From NCBI GenBank assembly GCA_017408025.1, contig JAFQVJ010000041.1, positions 26,283-90,282 on the forward strand: DNA of 64,000 nt. Reading direction: 5' to 3'. This stretch comes from Lachnospiraceae bacterium. GTDB taxonomy: Bacteria; Bacillota; Clostridia; Lachnospirales; Lachnospiraceae. The position numbers and the translations under genes were made by a program. The notes beneath the pieces are model-generated. The model did not search any database and was not told the origin of the DNA. It saw only the letters and a list, made by a program, of their open reading frames with translations. This document shows, piece after piece, positions 1-9,215 of the stretch (positions are counted from its first letter, which is position 1; the number at the start of each line of letters is the position of its first letter).

Positions 1-143
1 GCTTCCTCTGTGAGAGATTCCACATCATCATGATACATCTGAGCATCCTCATCTATATCATATTCTATAAATTCAATCTCTTCATCTTCTACATTATCTA
101 CCAAATCATCTATTATATTTTCCTGTTGTTTCAAATCCGACAT
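1..143 (-). CDS. N-terminus of an acidic protein of unknown function (cut by window edge)
   Basis: An open frame enters from the left edge. It starts at an ATG at 141-143, directly preceded on the minus strand by a strong GGAGGACG ribosome site. The visible 47 residues begin MSDLKQQENIIDDL and are very rich in Asp and Glu, with no signal peptide or membrane segment. No family can be recognised from this fragment. It is probably the gene downstream of, and possibly cotranscribed with, the acetyltransferase, after a gap of about 135 bases. Confidence 0.6.
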   Translation of the reverse strand, partial: MSDLKQQENIIDDLVDNVEDEEIEFIEYDIDEDAQMYHDDVESLTEE

Positions 144-278
144 CTCGTCCTCCAAATGCAGTGAATACTCATATATTTTAATATTTTACCACAACGGATT
201 GTTTTATACAAGTAGACATCTTTTCCTTGATTCCTATTTTGCATATATTGTTGATATCATGTTTTCACTCTACATCTG

Positions 279-1037
279 CTATGGTAATCTCCAGTAATCT
301 ATCTTCTGCTCCTCCACAAACCCATGGTGGGAATACATTACATGTGCCACTGTATTTGCTCCGTTTACATGAAGCAATATCTTATCGGCATCATTTTCCA
401 AGATATTATTTAATATGAGTAAAAGAGTTTCTGTTCCGTAACCCTTGCCACGCTCACTCTCCTCCACCATAAAGTCATATATAACAGCCTGTGTTCTGGT
501 AAACTCCACCTTACAGCTTCCAACCTTCTGTCCATCCTTATAGGTTTCATAGTACTCAGTGTTATTATCCTTATGGTGGGTCATTTTCAGGCTGTTCTGT
601 GGTTTTGGCTTTGCACTCTTGTCATATGCCATTAGGTAATCTGTATCCTCAAGCTTGCTATTTATCTTTATAAGATATTCTTCCATGTCCTTACAGCCTG
701 GCTCGGTGACTACAAGCTTCTTCTCTATTCCGTATTCTCGGATGTGTCCTAAAGCTTCTGACAAAAGTCGTTTAAAATATCCCTTACCCCGCTCCTCCGG
801 CAATGTGCCTCCATATATTTCACACTGACTTTCGTCGGGTATGAATACAGACAGATAGCTTACAAGTCTGCTACCGTCGTACATCATATAAAAGCATGGA
901 AATTCCTCTATCTCGTTAAGCTCCTGTTCAAGGAATGATACTCCGTGTGTACCGTCTGCCTTAGCGCACTGCTCTGTCAGCTCCATTGCTTCGTGATATT
1001 GATTTGAAGTTAGTCTGTTTGTAACAAATATATTCAT
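279..1037 (-). CDS. GNAT-family N-acetyltransferase with two GNAT modules
   Basis: A 252-residue protein predicted to transfer an acetyl group from acetyl-CoA to an unknown acceptor. Two acetyl-CoA pyrophosphate-binding loops are visible: EERGKGYFKRLL near residue 80-92 and ESERGKGYGTETLL near 195-208. It is therefore a tandem GNAT, longer than a single domain of about 150 residues. The second motif is the more canonical (R/Q-x-x-G-x-G/A), so the C-terminal half may be the active one. The gene begins 6 bases after the stop of the aminopeptidase and is probably translated from the same mRNA. The substrate cannot be told from sequence. Confidence 0.8.
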   Translation of the reverse strand: MNIFVTNRLTSNQYHEAMELTEQCAKADGTHGVSFLEQELNEIEEFPCFYMMYDGSRLVSYLSVFIPDESQCEIYGGTLPEERGKGYFKRLLSEALGHIREYGIEKKLVVTEPGCKDMEEYLIKINSKLEDTDYLMAYDKSAKPKPQNSLKMTHHKDNNTEYYETYKDGQKVGSCKVEFTRTQAVIYDFMVEESERGKGYGTETLLLILNNILENDADKILLHVNGANTVAHVMYSHHGFVEEQKIDYWRLP

Positions 1038-1043
1038 ATATAT

Positions 1044-2834
1044 TTACACCTCTTTTGTGACTTCCTTAAGCCATGCTCTCTCTTCATCATTCATGTATGG
1101 AGAAATCTTCTCATATACTTCCCTGTGATAGCTGTTAAGTCTGGCTTTGTCCACATCTGTCATTGATGGCATATGGATTGCCTCAAGGTCAATTGGCACC
1201 ATCGTCAGATTCTCAAACCTCATAAACTGGCCATACTCTGTCTTCTCATCCTTTACGCAGGCAATCATATTTTCTGTACGAATGCCGTATTTACCCTCCA
1301 GATAAAAGCCTGGCTCATTAGAAGTAATCATCCCCTCTTCCAGTATGGCACTGTCATTCCTCTCAGCTACAATTTTCCATCTAAAGCCATTTGGTCCCTC
1401 ATGGACATTTAAGAAATAACCTACACCGTGACCTGTTCCGTGATTGTAATCAAGACCCATCTCCCACAGTGGACCTCTTGCAAGGTAATCAAGATTAACG
1501 CCTCTCACACCATGTATAAACTTTGCTGCAGCAAGATTAAGATGCCCTCTAAGAACTGCGGTAAAATGTACCTTTTGTTCTTCCGAGCATGGTCCTAGGG
1601 CAATAGTTCTTGTGATATCTGTTGTTCCTTCCAGATACTGTCCACCTGTGTCAAATAAAACAAATCCTTCTGGAAGAAGCTCTGTATCACTTTCAGGTGT
1701 TGCTGAATAGTGACACATAGCAGCATTTGCCCCATATGCTACGATAGGCTCGAAGCTTGGTCCCATGTAGTTCTCGCCTTCTTCTCTTAAATGTTCAAGA
1801 TATTGGGCAGCACTTATCTCTGTTATCTTCATCTTACCTACATTTTTCTTAAGCCAGTACATGAACCTTGTAACTGCCACACCGTCTTTTATGTGAGCAA
1901 TTCTCTCATTTTCCACCTCTGTAGGATTTTTAATAGCCTTTGGCAAAAGCGTAAGGTTTATCTCATTTATTACATTTACACCTGATGGTATATTTTTAAC
2001 TATAGCATAGTTAGCCTTACTTCCATCGATAAATACTCTCTTAGCTGATGATATATTTTTAACATCCTCGTATATGTCATTATAAGGCTTTAAATCAATG
2101 CCATCATTAGAGAGCTGTGCCATCACTTCATCTGAAAATGCTTCCTTTGAAGCATACAATGTAGCTTTTTGGTCCTCTATAACAGCATAAGACAAAACTA
2201 CAGGATTACAGTGTACATCATTTCCTCTAATATTAAAAAGCCATGCAATATCATCCAGAGATGTCAGCACGTATATATCTGCCTTTTTCTCCGCCATGAG
2301 CTCTCTAATCTCCCTAAGCTTTTCGCTGCGCAGCTTTCCACAGTACTTTACATCTAATATCATAACTGGCTCTTTAGATAAAGCTGGTCTCTCCTCCCAT
2401 ATCTCATCCACTAAGTCTTTCTCATAGGCAATTTTTACACCATTGTCAGATAGCAGCTCTTCAAGCTCCTTTGCATAAACATAGTCCACACATCTGCCAT
2501 CAAATCCCAATGTCTGACCACTATGAAGAGCCTTCTTCAGATATTCCTTAATAGTTGGAACGCCTTCTTCACCCATTTTCATAAGCTCTACACCTGTTCC
2601 CTCAAGCTCTGCTGCCGCCTGTATGAAATAACGTCCATCTGTCCACAGCCTGGCCTCTGTAGATGTTATAACAGCTGTACCCGCTGAACCTGTAAAACCA
2701 GTTATATACCTTCTGCATTTAAAATAATCCCCTACATACTCTGAACCATGAAAATCATTTGTAGGTATAAGATACGCATCTATATTATTTTTGCTCATAA
2801 GCTTTCGAAGCTCTTCTATTCTCTCTTTAATCAT
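1044..2834 (-). CDS. pepP: Xaa-Pro aminopeptidase (M24B)
   Basis: A 596-residue cytosolic metallopeptidase that removes an N-terminal residue preceding proline. Two creatinase-like N-terminal domains (about 1-300) are followed by a pita-bread catalytic domain. The five dimetal ligands are visible: Asp395 and Asp406 (FDTGGQYLEGTTDITRT), His469 (GTGHGVG), Glu507 (TSNEPGFY) and Glu521 (RTENM). The length fits the long form with three domains, also found in eukaryotic aminopeptidase P, rather than the shorter E. coli type. It lies in a likely two-gene unit with the acetyltransferase. The symbol reflects the family; the orthologue name could differ between genomes. Confidence 0.92.
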   Translation of the reverse strand: MIKERIEELRKLMSKNNIDAYLIPTNDFHGSEYVGDYFKCRRYITGFTGSAGTAVITSTEARLWTDGRYFIQAAAELEGTGVELMKMGEEGVPTIKEYLKKALHSGQTLGFDGRCVDYVYAKELEELLSDNGVKIAYEKDLVDEIWEERPALSKEPVMILDVKYCGKLRSEKLREIRELMAEKKADIYVLTSLDDIAWLFNIRGNDVHCNPVVLSYAVIEDQKATLYASKEAFSDEVMAQLSNDGIDLKPYNDIYEDVKNISSAKRVFIDGSKANYAIVKNIPSGVNVINEINLTLLPKAIKNPTEVENERIAHIKDGVAVTRFMYWLKKNVGKMKITEISAAQYLEHLREEGENYMGPSFEPIVAYGANAAMCHYSATPESDTELLPEGFVLFDTGGQYLEGTTDITRTIALGPCSEEQKVHFTAVLRGHLNLAAAKFIHGVRGVNLDYLARGPLWEMGLDYNHGTGHGVGYFLNVHEGPNGFRWKIVAERNDSAILEEGMITSNEPGFYLEGKYGIRTENMIACVKDEKTEYGQFMRFENLTMVPIDLEAIHMPSMTDVDKARLNSYHREVYEKISPYMNDEERAWLKEVTKEV

Positions 2835-2891
2835 CTTTTTTCCTCTCTTTAATTCTTGCTTTACTAATACTTCTAATATTTAGATAACATA

Positions 2892-3779
2892 TTATATCGT
2901 TTTCAACATTTCAAGCAATTTCTTTCCTGCTACTGACATAGGGTTTTTGTTATCTGTCACAATGCACATATCCCTGTCAGGTATATTTTTATCAAACCTA
3001 GCTATAAACAGCTCTCCCGATTCCAGATATTTTTCAGCAAAATCCTTTACCACACACCCCACACCGAGATTACGTACAGCAAATTGCACTATCATATCAC
3101 TTGTAGCCAGTTCAAATTCAGGCTCCATCATAACTCCATGATCCCCCAAGAATTCATCTATTGACCTTCTGGTGCTTGTATTCTTCTCAAGGCATATGAT
3201 TGGCAGATTTTCTATTTCAGTCAAGGGATTAACCTTATCCTTTAACCTTCTGAAATCATTTCCCGCCACAAATATTGTCTCCAGTTTTCTGACTGGAAGA
3301 ACATCTATATTATCTTTTTTTTCAAATGGCATACTGACAACCGCAAAATCGATGGTGCCAAGCTGTAGCTGATGCAATGTCTCAGGTGTTGGTGCATTGG
3401 CAACATTTACCTTTATATTGGGATATTTATCATGAAATCGTTCCAGATATGGCAATAGATAAAATTGAAGGGTCATATCACTGGCTCCAATCTTTATCTC
3501 TCCATTGTCCACATCAAGAAGCTGTCTAAACTTCTTTTCACCAAGACTTATGGTTTCATAGCCTTCTTTTACATATTTGTAGAGAACCTCACCCTCTGGT
3601 GTCAGTTTAACACCTTTTGCTGTTCTGAGGAATAACTTTCCACCGATAAGCATTTCCAACTGTTTAATAGCCTGACTGACAGCCGGCTGAGATATACACA
3701 TTATCTCTGCCGCCTGTGTCAAGCTTCCACAGCCAGCCACATGATAAAACACTTTATAATACTCAAGGTTTGCATTCAT
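2892..3779 (-). CDS. LysR-family transcriptional regulator
   Basis: About 295 residues starting MNANLEYYKVFYHVA. The N-terminal winged helix-turn-helix (residues 5-65, with GSLTQAAEIMCISQPAVSQAIKQLE) is typical of LysR, followed by a periplasmic-binding-like effector domain from about 90. A longer frame opens 33 bases upstream, but the chosen ATG has an AAAGGAGGG site 8 bases before it and aligns with LysR N-termini, so it is preferred. The gene is followed by the aminopeptidase gene and preceded by bioY, all on the same strand. Its effector and targets are unknown. Confidence 0.88.
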   Translation of the reverse strand: MNANLEYYKVFYHVAGCGSLTQAAEIMCISQPAVSQAIKQLEMLIGGKLFLRTAKGVKLTPEGEVLYKYVKEGYETISLGEKKFRQLLDVDNGEIKIGASDMTLQFYLLPYLERFHDKYPNIKVNVANAPTPETLHQLQLGTIDFAVVSMPFEKKDNIDVLPVRKLETIFVAGNDFRRLKDKVNPLTEIENLPIICLEKNTSTRRSIDEFLGDHGVMMEPEFELATSDMIVQFAVRNLGVGCVVKDFAEKYLESGELFIARFDKNIPDRDMCIVTDNKNPMSVAGKKLLEMLKTI

Positions 3780-3850
3780 ATCCCACACCCTCCTTTCATG
3801 TCTCAATATCAATCAGCTATATTATTTATGAGTGTGCAAAAAATCCACAG

Positions 3851-4372
3851 CTACATAATCTGTTTCAATCTCTTCCTCACTGGTTCAGCCACCATCCACG
3901 CCAAGGCTATCATGAGCATATCCTTCGGTAGGTATGGCAATGTAACTGCAAGTATACTTCCTACAATGTCCATTCCTGTTATCAGCGTGAACTGTAGGAC
4001 TCCAAGTCCATGACATACTAATATTCCCAATATTGCCAAGCCTGCTTTTGCCATGTAATGCTGGAATTTGACTGTCAATCCGCAAAGAAAAGCAAGGAAT
4101 ATAAACCCGAATATAAATCCACCTGTAGGACCAAACAATACTCCCGGTCCACATGTCATATTGCTGTATACAGGAAGTATCAATCCCATAACCACATAGA
4201 TGGCAGCCACCGCTGCTCCTCTCTTATATCCTAATACAAAACCTACAAATGCAATGGCAAATGTCTGAAGAGTTGCCGCTACTCCAAGGATATTTACTCC
4301 TAAGGGTATGACCGAAAGAATACATGTAAACGCCAGAAAAACACCCATTGATGTTATATTTTTCACTTTCAT
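3851..4372 (-). CDS. bioY: Biotin transporter substrate-binding subunit BioY
   Basis: A 173-residue integral membrane protein with about six hydrophobic segments. It is the S-component of an ECF-type biotin transporter. The family signatures GPTGGFIFGFIF (near residue 85-96) and YLPKDMLM (near 148) are visible. No bioM or bioN ATPase/T-component genes are adjacent, so it would work alone or with a shared ECF energising module encoded elsewhere. No biotin repressor site was recognised in the 77 bases upstream. Confidence 0.93.
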   Translation of the reverse strand: MKVKNITSMGVFLAFTCILSVIPLGVNILGVAATLQTFAIAFVGFVLGYKRGAAVAAIYVVMGLILPVYSNMTCGPGVLFGPTGGFIFGFIFLAFLCGLTVKFQHYMAKAGLAILGILVCHGLGVLQFTLITGMDIVGSILAVTLPYLPKDMLMIALAWMVAEPVRKRLKQIM

Positions 4373-4449
4373 AGCTTTCCTCCTAACGTTACGCTTACCA
4401 TTCCTTTACTTGCTCTATAACATCACCTTTCATAAAGCGACGCTCTATG

Positions 4450-5181
4450 TCAGATGAACTCTAAGGACTTAAACTGCTTATCAATATATTTTGTACGCCA
4501 TCTTCCCATGACCATGGCAAGCTCGCTCAACACTTCTTCCGTTACTGTAAAACCGTATAATTTAACTATTGGTGATGAGATGATATATTGCATTGTATAG
4601 AATGTAGACGTATTAAGTTTCACCATATCCTTAACCACACCTGCACATTCACTACATATAGCTCCGCTTTTTTCCACTGTAAAGCCTTTTAGCTCCTGAT
4701 TATTTCCACAATTAACACATCTAAACACATCTGGATATTCGCCGTTTACGGCAAACATCTTCAACTCATATATGTATCTTATCAGTTTTCTTGGTATAGC
4801 ATCACCAGCAAGAGCTTTAAGGGACAGATACAAGAGATTAACCATGTCCTTTGCCTCAACATTTTCGTGGCTGTAATATTCAGCAAGCTCAAGAAAATAG
4901 AATCCGTAGTAAACGGCATTAATATCTGTGGCTATGTCGTCAAAATAATTCTTTATATCAATATCCACCAGATTGTAAGCGTCCCTTCCCTGATACAAGG
5001 TAAATTCTCCAAATGAAAAAGGTCTGCTTCCCGCTGCAAATCGGTTTGAAGGTCTTCTTGCGCCTTTCGCAAAGGCTGTTATCTTTCCCCGCTGTCCTGT
5101 AAGTATTACAAGGCGCTTATCATATTCACCGACAGGTGCTGCCGATAGGACTATTCCTGTTAATTTAACCTGATTTACCAC
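4450..5181 (-). CDS. recO: DNA repair protein RecO
   Basis: A 243-residue recombination mediator that works with RecR and RecF to load RecA on SSB-coated gaps. The N-terminal OB fold begins VKLTGIVLSAAPVGEYDKRLVIL with the GRKITAFAKGARRP-type loop. A four-cysteine zinc site is visible near residues 153-178 (CVNCG and CSEC). It follows era with a 63-base gap. This era-recO order is common in Firmicutes and supports both calls. Confidence 0.95.
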   Translation of the reverse strand: MVNQVKLTGIVLSAAPVGEYDKRLVILTGQRGKITAFAKGARRPSNRFAAGSRPFSFGEFTLYQGRDAYNLVDIDIKNYFDDIATDINAVYYGFYFLELAEYYSHENVEAKDMVNLLYLSLKALAGDAIPRKLIRYIYELKMFAVNGEYPDVFRCVNCGNNQELKGFTVEKSGAICSECAGVVKDMVKLNTSTFYTMQYIISSPIVKLYGFTVTEEVLSELAMVMGRWRTKYIDKQFKSLEFI

Positions 5182-5244
5182 AGTATCCTCCGCTTCTTTT
5201 ACATCTCATCCATCACTTATGTAAAAAATATAACTACTTTCCTG

Positions 5245-6150
5245 TTATAACTCTTTAGCATTATAGCCAAAATTTTTCAACTGCATATCACTGTCTCGCC
5301 ATTCCTTACGAACCTTAACCCACAGTTTCAAATTCACCTTTAACTCCATCATCTTCTCTATCTCATAGCGGGCAGCACTTCCAATTTTCTTAAGCATTGC
5401 CCCCTGCTTTCCGATGATTATGCCTTTGTGGGAATCTCGCTCACATACAATAGTTGCGTCGATGTCAATGATGTCTCCCGACTTTCTCTCCTTCATCTGA
5501 TCAATATACACTGCAATTCCGTGTGGAATCTCATCATTAAGGCACTTCAAAGCCTTTTCTCTGATCAGCTCTGACACAATCTGTCTCATAGGCTGGTCTG
5601 TTACAGTGTCCTCATCATAGAACATTGGTCCATATGGCAAATACTTAAATATAGTCTCTATAAGATCATCTGTATTTGTTCCCTTCAGTGCAGATACTGG
5701 CACTATTTCCGCAAAATTATAGATTTTTCTATAGTTATCTATAAATCTTAAGATTTCTTCCTTCTTGATAGTGTCCACCTTATTTATAACAAGTATAACT
5801 GGTGTAGTCACTTTCTGAAGCTGCTCAGCTATATGTCTCTCGCCTGCGCCTATAAAGTCTGTTGGCTCAACAAGCCACATTACCACATCCACTTCCTTTA
5901 AGGTCTGTTCTGCCACATTCACCATGTATTCACCAAGCTTATTTTTAGACTTGTGAATACCAGGTGTATCCAGAAATACTATCTGTCCTTCCTCACATGT
6001 ATAAACAGTCTGTATTCTATTTCTTGTTGTCTGTGGCTTGTTTGATGTAATGGCAATTTTCTGACCTATAAGCTGGTTCATAAGAGTTGATTTTCCAACG
6101 TTTGGTCTGCCTATGAGAGTTACAAAACCTGACTTAAAATTATCTGCCAT
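5245..6150 (-). CDS. era: GTPase Era
   Basis: A 301-residue GTPase that binds 16S rRNA and takes part in 30S ribosome assembly. The G1 loop GRPNVGKS (residues 14-21), the G3 motif DTPG, the G4 motif NKVD and the C-terminal KH domain with GKQGAMLKKIG are all visible. The start ATG is 30 bases downstream of the M16C protease stop, so the protease, era and recO may form one transcript. Confidence 0.97.
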   Translation of the reverse strand: MADNFKSGFVTLIGRPNVGKSTLMNQLIGQKIAITSNKPQTTRNRIQTVYTCEEGQIVFLDTPGIHKSKNKLGEYMVNVAEQTLKEVDVVMWLVEPTDFIGAGERHIAEQLQKVTTPVILVINKVDTIKKEEILRFIDNYRKIYNFAEIVPVSALKGTNTDDLIETIFKYLPYGPMFYDEDTVTDQPMRQIVSELIREKALKCLNDEIPHGIAVYIDQMKERKSGDIIDIDATIVCERDSHKGIIIGKQGAMLKKIGSAARYEIEKMMELKVNLKLWVKVRKEWRDSDMQLKNFGYNAKEL

Positions 6151-6180
6151 ATGTTCCTTTTTATCCTTTCTCTATGTGAA

Positions 6181-9108
6181 CTATTTCAATAAATCCTTTG
6201 TCTCCATGAACAACGATTTACATTCTTCTATCTTTCCTGCATTTCCTACAACACAGATATTGTTTTGTGCAAGAACTGCTTCTACCATGTCAGCCAGCTG
6301 GTGAACCTTTTCATTTGTGAGCGTCAGTACCTCATCCCTCTCCTTCTGAACCATATCCATAGTCAGATTTGTAAGGTAGAAGCGGAGTGCTGCGTCACCT
6401 TTGCCCTTTGCTGTCTTTGGTCTATCCAGGTTACTTATTGTTCCAATGATATATTTAAGTATATCTCTGTCTGACTCATTAAAGCTTCTTAAAAACTCTG
6501 GTATGCCATTGTAAACTTCATTTGTCTTCTCAAGATTTGGATCGCGATACGAACAGAAGTAAACATTTCCACCATATGAGTAGGCACTCATGCAGCCATA
6601 TGCGCCACCCTTTACACGGATGTTCTCCCATAGATAACCATAATCCATAATATTTTCAAGTACCTTGAGAGTTCCTGTATACTCATAGCCCTCTTTCTTG
6701 AAATTACCTGTTCTTGCCACATACTGAATCTGCGCTGATGTCTTCAAGCCCTCATTTTTCTTCTCTGGCTTAAGATTTCTGTCTGCCTTAACATATTCAT
6801 CTGCATTAAGCTGCGCCACAAATCCTCCAAATGGCTTCTTCATAAGCTCATAGCCTTCCACATCTGATGTAAAGCCCAATACCAGGTTTTTTACATTGAA
6901 TACTGCCTTTATAGTCTCTTTGAGATTTGCAACTATCTCATCTGACTTTGCATCGAAATTATCTGCTAAGTCTTCAATAAACCACATAAATTCCACCCCT
7001 GACATCTTATCCGATACAAGAGATCCTTCCGAAAAATAAGATGTTGCTCTGCCTATGGCAAGGGTGTGTCCGCCGCTTGCTGCCTTGGAACCATGACTAG
7101 ATTTAATCTCATCTATTATCTCTTTAAGACGTTTCTTATCATCCACCTTGGATGTCAAAAGCACTTCCGCTAATATGTCAAATGCCTTATCAAGCTTCTC
7201 GTAGAATACCTTAATACCAGCTTCAACACGCAGTCCATAAGCCTCGGCCTGCACAGCATCTCTATAAACAGACGAATATATATCCATTCCTCCAGTATGC
7301 AGATTTATGCTGTTGTTGAGCTGAATATATGATGACTTTTCTGTATCAATATTTCCCAATACCTTTGTAAGTAATCCCACATATGGTATAAGTTCCTGCT
7401 TAACGTTCTGTGTATCAAATGTAGCGGTTATATAAGCAATATTATTGGTAAACAGCTCACTGTAAATAACCTTTGTATTAGCCACATCCTTAACCTGATA
7501 TTTAATCTCCTGAGATTTCTTATCTATATCTGACAGCTTAAGCATAGGAATTTTCGCCAAATCCTCCTGAGAGCTTGGCTCACTTTGATACTGTAAGAGT
7601 CTCTTTGTCTCATCTATTATGGTCTGAAGCTCCTCTGTAGAAAGAGAGGCTTTATAATCTGCAAGCTTTTTCGCCAGCTGCTTCTCCTGCTTGTCTGTCA
7701 TACCCTTTTCTGGTGCAAGTGTAAGTATAGTCTTATGATTGTTATTTAATATGAATTCCTCCATAAGAGATTCAAAATATCCTGTATCAACAACACTCTT
7801 AAGATATACAAAGGCATTATCTGCATCTATCAACGTGAATGGATGCATCTCATCAAACATCCATGCCTCAAGTATGTCAAGGCTATAGTACAAGCCCTTT
7901 GAATTGCCGCCAAAATCAGCCTCTCTATACTTAAACTCGTATATATTCAGTGCTGCCCTCAGTGCATCCCTGTCTATACCCTCATCTACAAGTTTCTTAA
8001 GTGTCTCCTCTATAACTTTAATAATTTTTTCCTTATCCTCTACATTTGCACCCTTGGCTATAAATGTAAAGAAATTCTGCATAGCTGTGACACATCCGCC
8101 TGTCAAATCCTTGGCTAATCCTGCCTCTACAAGTGCCTTCTTAACTGGTGAACCCGGCATTGTCACAAGGGCATATTCAAGGACATTCATGGCATAATAT
8201 ATCTTTACATCTGTACACTCCCCAAAGGTTGTTGTATATGCAATATATGTCTTATCTTTTTCATCCTCATTTTCGCCGATAGAATATGTCTTATATTCAT
8301 CATGTGGCTTCTCAAAAGGAGCCTGCTTTGTAAGCTTGGAATCAACCTTAAGATAATCATATTTTGACAAATATTCATCATGGAGGAACTCCAATCTCTC
8401 AACTGGGTCAATATCACCATAAAGGTAGATAAAGCTGTTTGATGGATGATAATACTTTCTATGAAAATCCAAAAACTGCTCATATGTCAGCTCTGGAATA
8501 CAGTCTGGATCACCGCCAGACTCGTACTGATATTCATTATCCGGGAATATGGTATGTCTGACATATCTAAATATAACGCTGTCTGGTGAAGAGAATGCGC
8601 CCTTCATCTCGTTGTATACAACACCGCTTATCTTAAGCTCATCATCCATATTGTCAAGCTTGTAGCTCCAACCCTCCTGAAGGAAGATTTCCTTGTATTT
8701 GTAGATATTTGGATGAAATACAGCGTCCAGATATACATCCATCAGATTCTTAAAGTCGGCATCATTGCAGCTTGCTATAGGATACATAGTCTTCATTGAT
8801 GATGTCATGGCATTTAAAAAAGTGTTGAGAGAGCCCTTAACAAGCTCCACAAATGGGTCTTTTACAGGGAATTTCTCTGAACCGCACAAAACGGAATGCT
8901 CCATAATGTGAGGTACACCAGTATCATCAGAACATGGTGTTCTGAAAGCTATATTAAATACCTTATTGTTATCATCATTTAGTAACAATGCCACCCTTGC
9001 CTTTGTTTTCTTGTGACTCAACAGATATCCAGTAGAATCAAGTGCTTCAATATTCTGTACATCCAGCAAATCATAATTTGCAAGATTTGATAAATCTAAA
9101 TTCTTCAT
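6181..9108 (-). CDS. M16C zinc metalloprotease (PreP/Cym1-like)
   Basis: A 975-residue cytosolic peptidase of the pitrilysin clan that degrades oligopeptides inside a closed chamber. The inverted zinc motif HxxEH is at residues 67-71 (HIMEHSVLCGS). The length and four-lobed layout match the PreP/Cym1 subfamily rather than short M16B processing peptidases. No signal peptide is seen. It lies upstream of era on the same strand, separated by 30 bases. The natural substrate is unknown; general peptide turnover is the usual view of the family. Confidence 0.92.
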   Translation of the reverse strand: MKNLDLSNLANYDLLDVQNIEALDSTGYLLSHKKTKARVALLLNDDNNKVFNIAFRTPCSDDTGVPHIMEHSVLCGSEKFPVKDPFVELVKGSLNTFLNAMTSSMKTMYPIASCNDADFKNLMDVYLDAVFHPNIYKYKEIFLQEGWSYKLDNMDDELKISGVVYNEMKGAFSSPDSVIFRYVRHTIFPDNEYQYESGGDPDCIPELTYEQFLDFHRKYYHPSNSFIYLYGDIDPVERLEFLHDEYLSKYDYLKVDSKLTKQAPFEKPHDEYKTYSIGENEDEKDKTYIAYTTTFGECTDVKIYYAMNVLEYALVTMPGSPVKKALVEAGLAKDLTGGCVTAMQNFFTFIAKGANVEDKEKIIKVIEETLKKLVDEGIDRDALRAALNIYEFKYREADFGGNSKGLYYSLDILEAWMFDEMHPFTLIDADNAFVYLKSVVDTGYFESLMEEFILNNNHKTILTLAPEKGMTDKQEKQLAKKLADYKASLSTEELQTIIDETKRLLQYQSEPSSQEDLAKIPMLKLSDIDKKSQEIKYQVKDVANTKVIYSELFTNNIAYITATFDTQNVKQELIPYVGLLTKVLGNIDTEKSSYIQLNNSINLHTGGMDIYSSVYRDAVQAEAYGLRVEAGIKVFYEKLDKAFDILAEVLLTSKVDDKKRLKEIIDEIKSSHGSKAASGGHTLAIGRATSYFSEGSLVSDKMSGVEFMWFIEDLADNFDAKSDEIVANLKETIKAVFNVKNLVLGFTSDVEGYELMKKPFGGFVAQLNADEYVKADRNLKPEKKNEGLKTSAQIQYVARTGNFKKEGYEYTGTLKVLENIMDYGYLWENIRVKGGAYGCMSAYSYGGNVYFCSYRDPNLEKTNEVYNGIPEFLRSFNESDRDILKYIIGTISNLDRPKTAKGKGDAALRFYLTNLTMDMVQKERDEVLTLTNEKVHQLADMVEAVLAQNNICVVGNAGKIEECKSLFMETKDLLK

Positions 9109-9215
9109 CTAAAAATGCCCTTTCTTACTCGTTTTTCACTATTGCATAACTAAGCATAGCAAATCTACATTACATTGTATATTAAACCAATCTAAAAAAC
9201 AAGTGAAGAAACCTC